In this document: positions 8,627 to 16,716 of the stretch, one piece after another | How positions within the stretch are numbered: position 1 is the stretch's first letter | Layout of the letters: the number at the start of each line of letters is the position of its first letter | NCBI GenBank assembly: GCA_009702325.1 | Contig: WLID01000002.1 | Span: forward strand, 62,001 to 126,000 | DNA: 64,000 bases | Direction: 5' to 3' | From: Actinomycetota bacterium | Lineage (GTDB): Bacteria > Actinomycetota > Thermoleophilia > Gaiellales > Gaiellaceae | Translations under genes and position numbers: made by a program | Notes under the pieces: model-generated | Database searches by the model: none | Told to the model about the DNA's origin: nothing | Seen by the model: only the letters and a program-made list of their open reading frames with translations

Positions 8627-9495
8627 TCGCTGGCGGCGATCCGCGCCTCAAGGATGCGCGAGTCGTCGAAGCCGGGAATCCGCAGCGCCTCAGCTCCGCC
8701 TTGGGCAACGACTCCGGCGGGCAGAAGGCCGATCAGCTCCGACGCGACGACCTCGGCACCCAGCCGCTCAGCCTCCGTCGCGATTCGCTCAACGACAAGG
8801 TACGGCGGCGAGGCCTGCCAATCCTCGATGTTCATCGACACCTGCACGAGACCTTGCCCCTCCAACGCAAGTCCGAGGGCTCGCACACCAGGAAACCCTC
8901 CTCCCGACTCGCGCACGATCGCGGCGATCGCTTTCGCGTCGGCCAGCGTTCCGCGGAGGTTGACGTTGAACGCGACCAGAGGTGTTCGCGCGCCGCAGAT
9001 CACCGCTCCTGCCGTTGGGTGCAAGGTCGTAGGCCCAAAGTCAGAGGCAAGGTCGCCTGATGCCAAACGACGCGCCACCTCCGGGAGCCCGCCCCGGCGG
9101 TAGTAGGCCGGGCCGCGCTGCGGTGGGTCGTAGACAAACACGGGCACACCGAGCGCCCCCAGACGGTGCCCCAGCTCTGGCACGAGCGCCTTCGCCCACA
9201 CGAGGTCGCCAGGAACGATCGGCACGATCGGCACAACATCGGCCGCCCCGATCCGCGGATGCACACCGACATGGCCGTCAAGCGTGATGCGGTCGATCGC
9301 CACAGCGACAGCGGCAACGAGACCCGCAACGAGCGGCTCGTAGTCGCCCACGACAGTGAACACGCACCGGTTGTGATCGGCATCGACGTGGAGGTCAAGA
9401 ACACGAACGTGACCTTCGAGAGCGTCGCCGAGCGCGGCGATCGTCGCGTGGTCGCGTCCCTCCGAGAAGTTCGGAACCGATTCGAGCAACACCAT
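8623..9495 (-). CDS. ftcD: Glutamate formimidoyltransferase (FtcD N-terminal type)
   Basis: 290 residues from the ATG at 9495. Formiminotransferase N- and C-subdomains are both present: ESVPNFSEGRD at the start, HVDADHNRCVFT, and GHVGVHPRIGAADVVPIVP (active-site His and the conserved loop), then FGPTTLHPTAGAVICGAR, VAFNVNLRG and VQVSMNIEDW. The family transfers the formimino group from formiminoglutamate to tetrahydrofolate in histidine breakdown; stand-alone forms may also recycle 5-formyl-THF. No cyclodeaminase domain is attached and no hut genes are nearby. Leaderless start: TAGAGT with a seven-base spacer. Confidence 0.93.
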   Translation of the reverse strand: MVLLESVPNFSEGRDHATIAALGDALEGHVRVLDLHVDADHNRCVFTVVGDYEPLVAGLVAAVAVAIDRITLDGHVGVHPRIGAADVVPIVPIVPGDLVWAKALVPELGHRLGALGVPVFVYDPPQRGPAYYRRGGLPEVARRLASGDLASDFGPTTLHPTAGAVICGARTPLVAFNVNLRGTLADAKAIAAIVRESGGGFPGVRALGLALEGQGLVQVSMNIEDWQASPPYLVVERIATEAERLGAEVVASELIGLLPAGVVAQGGAEALRIPGFDDSRILEARIAASD

Positions 9496-9565
9496 GCCCA
9501 GCACTCTACGACGCCGAAGGCACCCATTCGTCGCCACCCCCGGCGCGATGCGTACGCTGGACTTC

Positions 9566-11338
9566 ATGGACGCACCTGCGACCCCGCGCTACCGCACGAC
9601 CTTTTTCCGGCTCCTCAGCTGGCTCGGGAAGTACCGCATCTCAATGGTGTTCTCGGTCTTGCTCGCAGTGACCGCGCAGCTGTGCTCACTCGCAGTTCCA
9701 TGGCTTACGCGCGATGTCGTCAGCGCGATCCAAGACGACAAGCGCCACCGACTGCCGTGGCTGATCGGGTTTGTTGTGGCCGTCGGACTCGTGAAAGCGC
9801 TCGCACTTGTCGGACGGCGCTTCATCTCGGGCAACCAGTCGCTCGGCGTCGAGCTCGACATTCGCACCGCGCTGTACTCGAAGTTTTTGCGGCTCTCATT
9901 CGGCTTCTACGACCGTCACCAGACGGGTCAGCTCATGTCGCGCGCAACCGTCGATCTGCAGGCAGTGCGCTTCTTCCTCGGATACGGGCTGATCTTCTTC
10001 TTCCAGCACGTCTTCACGATCGTGGGTGTGACAGTGCTCGTCTTCTTCGTCTCATGGAAGCTCGCACTGATCGCGTTTGCGATCGTGCCGGTGCTGCTCG
10101 CGATCGCCTACCGCTACAGCACGGTTTCGCACCCACTGCTTCGCGACGTTCAACAGAAGATGGCCGACGTCGCGACGGTCGCCGAGGAGAACATCGTGGG
10201 CGTCCACGTTGTGAAGTCGTTCGCCCAGGAGCAGGCCGAGCAAGACAAATTCGAACGGCGGAGCGAGGCGGTGTTTGCCCAGACCGTGCGCACCAACCGG
10301 CAGAAGGCGTTCTACGTTCCGCTGCTCGCGTTCGTCCCGCTGCTCGGCCAAGCAGCAGTGCTGCTTGCTGGCGGAACGATGGTCGCGCACCACACGTTGT
10401 CGCTCGGCAGTTTCGTGGCTTTCAACCTGTACCTGGCAATGCTGATCTTCCCGTTGCGGATGCTCGGCATGTGGATCGGCGAGGGTCAGCGGGCAACGGC
10501 CTCGGGGGAACGGATCTTCGCGGTGCTCGACGAGCCCGAAGACATCGTTGACGGGGCCGGAAGCGCCGAGCTTCCTGCTGGATCAGGTCGTGTGCGGTTT
10601 GAGCACGTGACGTTTGAGTACATCCCCGGTCGCACAGTGCTGCACGACATCGACCTGGAGCTTGCACCCGGCAAGACCGTCGCACTCATCGGCCACACGG
10701 GCTCAGGCAAGACCACGCTCGCGTCGCTGATCCCACGCTTCTACGACGCGACGCAAGGCCGCGTCACGATCGACGGGGTCGACGTTCGAGATGTGTCGCT
10801 CACATCGCTCCGGAGCAAGATCGGAGCGATCGCGCAAGACCCGTTCCTCTTCTCGGCATCGGTTCGCGAGAACATCGCGTTTGGGCGCACCGAAGCAACG
10901 GCTGCGGAGGTTGAGCGCGCAGCCCGCCTTGCCCAGGCACATGAGTTCATCGAGCGGCTGCCGGAGGGCTACAACACCGTGATCGGCGAGCGTGGCATCA
11001 CGCTTTCAGGCGGGCAGCGCCAGCGGGTCGCGATCGCCCGCGCGCTCGTCGTCGACCCGACCGTGCTGATCCTCGACGATGCGACCGCCTCGGTCGACGC
11101 GACCACCGAATCGAAGATCCGCGACGGGCTGATCGAGGCGATGCGTGACCGTACGACCGTGATCATCGCCCACCGCCTTTCCACGATCGCGCTGGCCGAC
11201 GAGATCATCGTTCTCGAAGACGGGCGTATCACCGGGCGCGGCACGCACGACGATCTGATCGATACGAACGCTGTCTACCGCGAGATCTACGAGCACGGCC
11301 AGGTCGGCGGACGCATTCCGGAGCCGGAGACCGCCTAA
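9566..11338 (+). CDS. ABC exporter half-transporter, subunit with degenerate catalytic site
   Basis: 590 residues, type IV ABC exporter (MsbA/TM287 type). An N-terminal six-helix domain includes the conserved RxxTxDLxAVRxFLG segment. The NBD has Walker A GHTGSGKTT (from residue 376), LSGGQ signature (480-484), Walker B VLILDD (500-505) and H-loop AHRLSTI. The catalytic Glu after Walker B is Asp (D505), while the signature is intact. Its partner, encoded immediately downstream, shows the opposite pattern (intact Glu, altered signature). The pair should therefore form a heterodimer with one degenerate and one active ATP site. Start chosen at the ATG preceded by TACGCT-N7 (leaderless). Substrate unknown. 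Confidence 0.93.
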   Translation: MDAPATPRYRTTFFRLLSWLGKYRISMVFSVLLAVTAQLCSLAVPWLTRDVVSAIQDDKRHRLPWLIGFVVAVGLVKALALVGRRFISGNQSLGVELDIRTALYSKFLRLSFGFYDRHQTGQLMSRATVDLQAVRFFLGYGLIFFFQHVFTIVGVTVLVFFVSWKLALIAFAIVPVLLAIAYRYSTVSHPLLRDVQQKMADVATVAEENIVGVHVVKSFAQEQAEQDKFERRSEAVFAQTVRTNRQKAFYVPLLAFVPLLGQAAVLLAGGTMVAHHTLSLGSFVAFNLYLAMLIFPLRMLGMWIGEGQRATASGERIFAVLDEPEDIVDGAGSAELPAGSGRVRFEHVTFEYIPGRTVLHDIDLELAPGKTVALIGHTGSGKTTLASLIPRFYDATQGRVTIDGVDVRDVSLTSLRSKIGAIAQDPFLFSASVRENIAFGRTEATAAEVERAARLAQAHEFIERLPEGYNTVIGERGITLSGGQRQRVAIARALVVDPTVLILDDATASVDATTESKIRDGLIEAMRDRTTVIIAHRLSTIALADEIIVLEDGRITGRGTHDDLIDTNAVYREIYEHGQVGGRIPEPETA

Positions 11339-13140
11339 TGCGCGTTTGGCAGCCAGGATCGACGCTCACCCAGGGCGGATCGAAGAAAGTTGAGGATTGG
11401 TCGTGGGCTGCGACCAAGCGGCGTCTGACGACGCTCTGGCGGCTCGCCCGCCCCTACAAGTTCCGCACGCTGATTGCGATCAGCGCCCTGCTCGCGTCGA
11501 CCGCAGCAAGCCTCGCACCGCCATTTCTGATCGGGCGGGCCGTCGACGAGGTTCGAACAGGCAACACGAACGGTCTCGGCTGGATCGTCGTCGGGTTCGT
11601 CGCGGCGGGGATCGTCGTCTTTCTATGCTCGTACGCGCAGACGTACTTCACGAGCTGGACGGGCGAGCGGATGTTGGCCGATCTCCGCAACCACATGTTC
11701 CGGCACTTCCAGCGGCTGCCGCTTGGCTTCTACGAGCGAACGCGCGCGGGGGTCTTGATCTCGCGGCTGACGAACGACGTTGAGGCGCTCGACCAGCTCG
11801 TTACCGACGGCGCCGGCTCGCTGATCCAGAACTCGCTCACGCTGCTTGGTTCGGCGATCTTGCTGTTCATCCTCGACTGGCGCCTTGCCCTCGCGACACT
11901 GACGGTGATCCCGATCTTGATCGCCGCGACGATGAGCTTCCGCAAGCGGTCGGGTCGCTCGTATCGGAAGGTGCGAGAGACGCTCGGCGCGGTAACGGCG
12001 ACGCTTGCGGAGGACATCGCCGGGATGCGGGTTCTGCAGGCGTTCACGCGCGAACGGCATGCCCGAGAGCACTTCGATCGGGTCGCCCGCACCTACCGAA
12101 ACGCCAACCACGAGACGGTGATCCAGCAGGGTCTCTACTTCCCGTTCGTCGAGTTTCTCTCGGCTGCTGCGACGGCGATCGTGCTCGGCTACGGCGGCTA
12201 CCTCGTGTTCGAGGGGCAGACGACGATCGGTGTTCTGGCTGCGTTCCTTGCGTACCTGACGAACTTCTTCGATCCCGTTCAGCAGCTATCGCAGCTCTAC
12301 AGCACGTTCCTCCAAGCCGTGGCCGCCCTCGACAAGATCCAAGAGGTGCTTGAGGTCGAGCCGACCGTCAACGACCCCGAAGAACCTGTTGACATCCACG
12401 AGATCCAGGGCCACGTCCGCTTCGACGACGTGCACTTCTCGTACGAGACAGGCCCTGAGGTGCTGCACGGGTTGACACTCGACGTGGCGCCGGGAACCAC
12501 CGTCGCGCTCGTTGGTCACACCGGGGCTGGCAAGTCGACGATCGCGAAGCTGATCGCCCGGTTCTACGACCCCACCGGTGGACGCGTGATGATCGACGAT
12601 GTCGATGTTCGGGACATCCGGCAGGAGGCGCTCCGAAGCCGACTCGGCATCGTCCCGCAGGAGGGTTTCCTGTTTGCGGGGACGGTGGCGGAGAACATTG
12701 CGTTTGGGCGACCGACTGCGACACGCGACGAGGTTGCTGCGGCCGCCGCAGCCGTTGGTGCCGACGAGTTCATCTCGAAGCTTGAGAATGGCTACGAGAC
12801 GCAGCTCGGCGAACGTGGCTTCCGGCTCTCACTAGGCCAGCGCCAGCTGATCGCGTTTGCACGTGCACTCCTTGCCGACCCGCGCATCTTGATCCTTGAC
12901 GAGGCGACGAGCAGCGTCGACATCGGCACCGAGCGACGGATCGAACTGGCGCTCCGCAAGCTGCTGCATGGCCGCACTGCTTTCGTGATCGCGCATCGTC
13001 TCTCCACCATTCGCGACGCCGACCGGATCGTCGTTCTGGAGCACGGGACGATCGTCGAGCAAGGCACCCACGACGAGCTCTTGGCGAAGAAGGGCCGGTA
13101 TGCCGACCTCTACGGCAACTGGTCAGAAGCGGCCGCGTAG
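11338..13140 (+). CDS. ABC exporter half-transporter, subunit with catalytic Glu
   Basis: 600 residues, with six transmembrane helices followed by an NBD: Walker A GHTGAGKST (from residue 393), Walker B LILDEATSSVD with catalytic E522, and H-loop AHRLSTI. The signature reads LSLGQ (497-501) instead of LSGGQ. Combined with the Asp substitution in the upstream subunit, this puts both defects in the same composite ATP site, as in TM287/288 and BmrCD. The start ATG overlaps the upstream stop (TAATG), so the two are co-translated. Probable multidrug or lipid exporter; the cargo cannot be read from sequence. Confidence 0.93.
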   Translation: MRVWQPGSTLTQGGSKKVEDWSWAATKRRLTTLWRLARPYKFRTLIAISALLASTAASLAPPFLIGRAVDEVRTGNTNGLGWIVVGFVAAGIVVFLCSYAQTYFTSWTGERMLADLRNHMFRHFQRLPLGFYERTRAGVLISRLTNDVEALDQLVTDGAGSLIQNSLTLLGSAILLFILDWRLALATLTVIPILIAATMSFRKRSGRSYRKVRETLGAVTATLAEDIAGMRVLQAFTRERHAREHFDRVARTYRNANHETVIQQGLYFPFVEFLSAAATAIVLGYGGYLVFEGQTTIGVLAAFLAYLTNFFDPVQQLSQLYSTFLQAVAALDKIQEVLEVEPTVNDPEEPVDIHEIQGHVRFDDVHFSYETGPEVLHGLTLDVAPGTTVALVGHTGAGKSTIAKLIARFYDPTGGRVMIDDVDVRDIRQEALRSRLGIVPQEGFLFAGTVAENIAFGRPTATRDEVAAAAAAVGADEFISKLENGYETQLGERGFRLSLGQRQLIAFARALLADPRILILDEATSSVDIGTERRIELALRKLLHGRTAFVIAHRLSTIRDADRIVVLEHGTIVEQGTHDELLAKKGRYADLYGNWSEAAA

Positions 13141-13180
13141 CCGCATTCCTAACGGCCGAACGACGGTTTAGAGTGCGCGC

Positions 13181-14008
13181 ATGACCACCTACTCAAAGGC
13201 TGGCCCACTTGCGGTCGGCGCAATTGTCTCGGCCTCGTGGAAGACGTTCCGCGCGTTCCTACGCCATTGGCTTGCTCTCGCGCTGCCCGTCTTTCTCGTT
13301 GTTGATCTGATCGGCGCGATTGCGCTCTCGGAGTCGAACGACACGGCACGTGGCATTTGGGCCGTCGCTGGCGTGCTCGCGACGATCGTTGGCTCGCTGC
13401 TCTTGCAGGGTGCCCTGACGATCGCGGCCGAAGATGTCACTGACGGCCGGGTCGACGTCGCGGCGGATACCGCCTTCGCACAGGCCCGCGGTCGCCTCCC
13501 TGCCCTCTTTGGAACGCTGATGCTCGTCGTCGTGTTCTTCGTCGCCGCGATCCTCGGCGTGTTGCTCGTACGTGCGCTCCTCGGTGGAGTGATCGCCGGG
13601 CTCCTGACCGCCGTCGTGGTGGCGCTCGGGATCATCGTCGCGGTCAGGCTTGCCGTGCTTGCTCCTGTCGTTGTGCTGGAAAAGCGGAGTGGACGCGCCG
13701 CGATTGAGCGTTCGTGGGAGATCACGCAGGGCCACTGGTTTCTCATCCTGCGCGTGGCGTTCCTGAGCACGATCATTGTCGGCATCCCGGCACGGCTGCT
13801 TGGCGGCATCGTGTCGGTTGCGATTCCAGGGTTTGTCGGCGACTACGCGGGCATGGCGATCCCTGATGCCTTGGCAGCACCGTTGCCGGCCCTCGCGCTC
13901 GTCCTGACGTACTTCCGGATCATCCGCACCGACGAGCCCGCTCCCGTGGAGCCAGTCACGCCCGTGCTGTCGCCGCTTGAGCCGAGCGAACCAACCGAGA
14001 CATCCTGA
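13181..14008 (+). CDS. Polytopic membrane protein, glycerophosphodiesterase-membrane-domain-like
   Basis: 275 residues with about six hydrophobic segments in pairs (about 30-50, 63-80, 108-130, 138-160, 190-215, 230-250). The stretch RLAVLAPVVVLEKRSGRAAIERSWEITQGHW is characteristic of membrane domains often annotated as glycerophosphoryl diester phosphodiesterase membrane domain or DUF7847; here no catalytic phosphodiesterase domain is attached. The tail is Pro/Glu-rich. Leaderless start: TAGAGT (13169-13174) plus six bases. The stop overlaps the start of the HD-domain gene (TGATG), so both act in one operon. Confidence 0.75.
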   Translation: MTTYSKAGPLAVGAIVSASWKTFRAFLRHWLALALPVFLVVDLIGAIALSESNDTARGIWAVAGVLATIVGSLLLQGALTIAAEDVTDGRVDVAADTAFAQARGRLPALFGTLMLVVVFFVAAILGVLLVRALLGGVIAGLLTAVVVALGIIVAVRLAVLAPVVVLEKRSGRAAIERSWEITQGHWFLILRVAFLSTIIVGIPARLLGGIVSVAIPGFVGDYAGMAIPDALAAPLPALALVLTYFRIIRTDEPAPVEPVTPVLSPLEPSEPTETS

Positions 14009-14880
14009 TGTCTGAAGACGACCTCGATCCGACGGTTGCGCTTCCGGCGGAGGAGGTTGAACGCGAAACGCGGATGACCCCGAGCGAGGCGATCGCGAAG
14101 ATGAAGATCCGCCTGCCTGAGCGCGGCAACCGCAAGTTGCGCCAGGTTGTCGAACGCGTCAATCGCGACGATCAGCTGAAGGCGTGGTGGCACGTGTCGA
14201 ACGTGAACGCCGTCGCGCGAATGAAGATCAACGACCACTCGTGGGTGCACATCCAGATCGTCACGAACATCGCGCTCAAGCTGCTGCGGGCGCTCGACAA
14301 GCACGGCGTGCAGCCATCGATGGTCACCGACTACGGCCTCGAGATGGATGACGCCGAGGTTGTGGTTGCCCTCGAGTCACTGCTGCACGACATCGGCATG
14401 TCGGTGCACCGCGTTGGGCACGAAGATTTCAGCCTCTTCCTTGCTGCGCCGAAGCTCCGTGAGCTGCTCACGGGGATCTATGAGGAGCCCGATCTCACGG
14501 TCGTCGTGTCGGAGGTGCTGCAGGGGATCATCAGTCACCGTTCCGACGGTCAGCCGTTCACAGTCGAGGCTGGCATCTTGCGGGTCGCCGACGCGCTCGA
14601 CATGGAGCAGGGTCGCTCGCGCATTCCGTTCGAGAAGGGCCACGTCGGCATCCATTCACTCTCGGCGGCAGCCATCGACGATGTCTCGATCATCGATGGT
14701 GAGAAGAAGCCGATTCGTATCTCGATCACGATGAACAACTCCTCGGGCGTCTACCAAGTCGATGGGCTGTTGAAGGCGAAGCTCCGTGGCTCGGGGCTTG
14801 AGCGCTACATCGAGGTCGTCGCGCACATCGACACGGAGGCAGAAAAGAGCCTGGTGCCGCTGTACGAACTCGACGTGTAG
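14008..14880 (+). CDS. HD-domain phosphohydrolase (COG3294-like)
   Basis: 290 residues. Metal-binding HD pattern: DHSWVHIQI (His), SLLHDIGMS (His-Asp), a further HRVGHEDF, GIISHRSDG (His) and RVADALDMEQGR (Asp). The whole protein resembles the COG3294 group of HD-superfamily phosphatases/phosphodiesterases. The C-terminal 80 residues form a separate beta-rich domain. A nucleotide or signalling phosphodiester is the likely substrate class; this is family inference. Coupled to the preceding membrane protein by a TGATG overlap, which may place its activity near the membrane. Confidence 0.85.
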   Translation: MSEDDLDPTVALPAEEVERETRMTPSEAIAKMKIRLPERGNRKLRQVVERVNRDDQLKAWWHVSNVNAVARMKINDHSWVHIQIVTNIALKLLRALDKHGVQPSMVTDYGLEMDDAEVVVALESLLHDIGMSVHRVGHEDFSLFLAAPKLRELLTGIYEEPDLTVVVSEVLQGIISHRSDGQPFTVEAGILRVADALDMEQGRSRIPFEKGHVGIHSLSAAAIDDVSIIDGEKKPIRISITMNNSSGVYQVDGLLKAKLRGSGLERYIEVVAHIDTEAEKSLVPLYELDV

Positions 14881-14941
14881 TACGACTTTAGGTGCGTCGC
14901 TTACCGCCCAAGTAGGCATATCCAGAGGCCGGTCATCACAC

Positions 14942-15049
14942 TAGACTGATGCCTGCCGGTGCCGAAACACGGATGTTTCTGCCTAGCCGGCAGACGCGCC
15001 TTTTGGCGCATCAAACTCCGTAGGCGTGCTCACCGGCGCCTCTCTAACG
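14942..15049 (+). promoter_or_regulatory. Promoter and structured leader of the TrkA-N pore-like gene
   Basis: TAGACT at 14942-14947 is a good -10 box. The predicted leader contains nested stems: CTGCCGG (14953-14959) with CCGGCAG (14987-14993), enclosing GAAACA (14964-14969) with TGTTTC (14974-14979). A second hairpin GCGCC-TTTT-GGCGC lies at 14996-15009. Bases GATGC at the expected transcript start could pair with GCATC at 15007-15011, which would compete with that second hairpin. Such alternatives are typical of cis-regulatory leaders. I do not find the conserved cores of the c-di-AMP (ydaO) riboswitch. Confidence 0.45.
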
Positions 15050-16102
15050 ATGATCCACAAGCTGCCATCAATCGCAACCGCTCCGCCACCCCGGAATGAG
15101 CAGATTCGGCGCCTCGTACTCGCGTTGGTCGGAGCGCTGCTGTTGTTTGGCGGCGGCAGCTTCGCCTACAAGAACGCTCTGCACTGTTCGCTGTTCGACG
15201 GCTTTTACCACACTGCATGGACATCCCTCCTGCACCCAATTGAGCCGCAGCACTCGCCGCGGGTGCAGGCACTCAACGTCATCATCGGCGTTCTCGGAGT
15301 GGCGTTCTTTGGCTACATCCTCGCCAACGCTCTCAACATCATCGCCAGTCAATTCACCGCAGCCGCACGAGAAAGAAAGCGAATCGTGGACACAATGAAC
15401 AAGCTCGAGGGTCACTACATCATCTGCGGCTACGGTCGCGTCGGGCGTCGCGCAGCGCAGGAGTTCATCGCCTCCGGCGACCCATTCGTGATCGTTGATG
15501 TCAGCGAAGCAGTGTGTGCTCAAGCCCGCGAGGCAGGGCTACTTTGCGTCCAGGGAAGCGCGCACGAGAACTCGGTTCTCCTCGAAGCGCGCATCGACAC
15601 TGCTCGCGGGCTGATTGCAACTGCTGATTCCGACAGCGAGAACCTCTACATCGCCCTCTCATCTCGCACACTCAATCCCGACCTGTTGATCATCGCCCGC
15701 GCAGGGAATAGCGACGCAGAGACCAAGCTCCGATTGGTCGGCGCAAACCACGTTGTTCAGCCCTTCACGGTCGCGGGGGTCGAGGCCGCCAATATCGCCC
15801 TCAAGCCTCAACTTGCCTCATTCCTCGATCTCGTTTCGTCGCACAAGGGTCGTGACCTACGCTTCGAGCAGTTCACGGTTCGCGAGGGCGCTCCGCGATC
15901 TGGTTCCACGATCCGGGAAATCTGGACGCCCGAGGAGTCGCGCGCACTGATCGTCGCAACCCAGGAGCACGACGGTTCCTGGCACGCTAATCCGGCCGCG
16001 ACAACGGTGCTCGAGCCCGGAATGATCCTCATCGCGCTTGGTTCGCACTCGCAGCTTGCAGACCTCGAGGCGCGCGTCGGTGCCGTAGCCGCAGCGGCCT
16101 AG
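15026..16102 (+). CDS. Two-helix pore-like protein with RCK (TrkA-N/TrkA-C) domain
   Basis: 358 residues from the GTG at 15026 (an ATG at 15050 is an alternative). One helix (29-47), a pore-loop-like region (55-78, LFDGFYHTAWTSLL) and a second helix (82-107) precede a Rossmann RCK domain with GYGRVG (135-140), FVIVDVS and GLIATADSDSENLY, then a TrkA-C domain (about 270-355). The layout is that of prokaryotic 2TM-RCK potassium channels. However, the TVGYG selectivity filter is absent; LLHPIEP occupies the place. It may be a non-potassium channel or a non-conducting regulator. It converges on the YqhA and voltage-sensor-like genes. Confidence 0.8.
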   Translation: MLTGASLTMIHKLPSIATAPPPRNEQIRRLVLALVGALLLFGGGSFAYKNALHCSLFDGFYHTAWTSLLHPIEPQHSPRVQALNVIIGVLGVAFFGYILANALNIIASQFTAAARERKRIVDTMNKLEGHYIICGYGRVGRRAAQEFIASGDPFVIVDVSEAVCAQAREAGLLCVQGSAHENSVLLEARIDTARGLIATADSDSENLYIALSSRTLNPDLLIIARAGNSDAETKLRLVGANHVVQPFTVAGVEAANIALKPQLASFLDLVSSHKGRDLRFEQFTVREGAPRSGSTIREIWTPEESRALIVATQEHDGSWHANPAATTVLEPGMILIALGSHSQLADLEARVGAVAAAA

Positions 16103-16124
16103 CACGAGCTGCTCAAACTTTGTG

Positions 16125-16676
16125 TCAGCGTGAATGAGTTCCGTATGGCGCGCTGTGCGACATTCGGTCAATGAACGCGAGAGCGACCGCCGACACGATG
16201 AACGTCAGGTGTATCAAGGTCTTCCACAGAAGATCCTTTGACGCAAGCTGATCCGCCTCAATGAATGAGCGAAGCAGGTGTACCGACGAGATGCCGATGA
16301 TTGCCATCGCCAGCTTCACCTTGAGCACGTTCGCGTTCACCTGAGAGAGCCACTCCGGCTCGTCGGGATGCCCTTCGAGGTCAAGACGTGAGACAAACGT
16401 CTCGTACCCGCCGATGATGACCATCATCAGGAGGTTCGACACCATGACGACGTCGACAAGCCCGAGGACACCCAGCATGATCGTCGTTTCGGTCAGCTGT
16501 TCGAATTGCACGAACATGCGCCAGAGCTCGCGCGTGAACTCGACGACGTAAAAGAGCTGTGCGCAGATCAGTCCCACGTAAAGAGGCACCTGGAACCAGC
16601 GGCTGAAGAAGATAAAGCCTTCGACCGTCTGCAGAACGAAGCGCTTTGATGTTGGGGTTTCGGACATGTGTTTCAT
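16125..16676 (-). CDS. UPF0114 / YqhA family membrane protein
   Basis: 183 residues. Four hydrophobic helices and the conserved block GGYETFVSRLDLEGHPDEPEW, then ISSVHLLRSFIEAD and IHLTFIVSAVALAFIDRM, match E. coli YqhA (UPF0114) closely in order and spacing. Role is unknown in general, although the family is widespread. It is 40 bases downstream of the voltage-sensor-like gene on the same strand and converges with the TrkA-N gene. ATG at 16676 and ATG at 16667 are both possible starts; neither has a clear ribosome binding site. Confidence 0.88.
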   Translation of the reverse strand: MKHMSETPTSKRFVLQTVEGFIFFSRWFQVPLYVGLICAQLFYVVEFTRELWRMFVQFEQLTETTIMLGVLGLVDVVMVSNLLMMVIIGGYETFVSRLDLEGHPDEPEWLSQVNANVLKVKLAMAIIGISSVHLLRSFIEADQLASKDLLWKTLIHLTFIVSAVALAFIDRMSHSAPYGTHSR

Positions 16677-16716
16677 CGCGACTCAGTGTCCGCGCGAAGC
16701 TGCACGCAAGGCGGGT

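Noticed and set aside
14881..15025. c-di-AMP (ydaO) riboswitch before the TrkA-N gene
   Set aside because: CGCTTA and TAGGCG could pair as in that class, but the conserved GGGGxACC-type core segments are missing.
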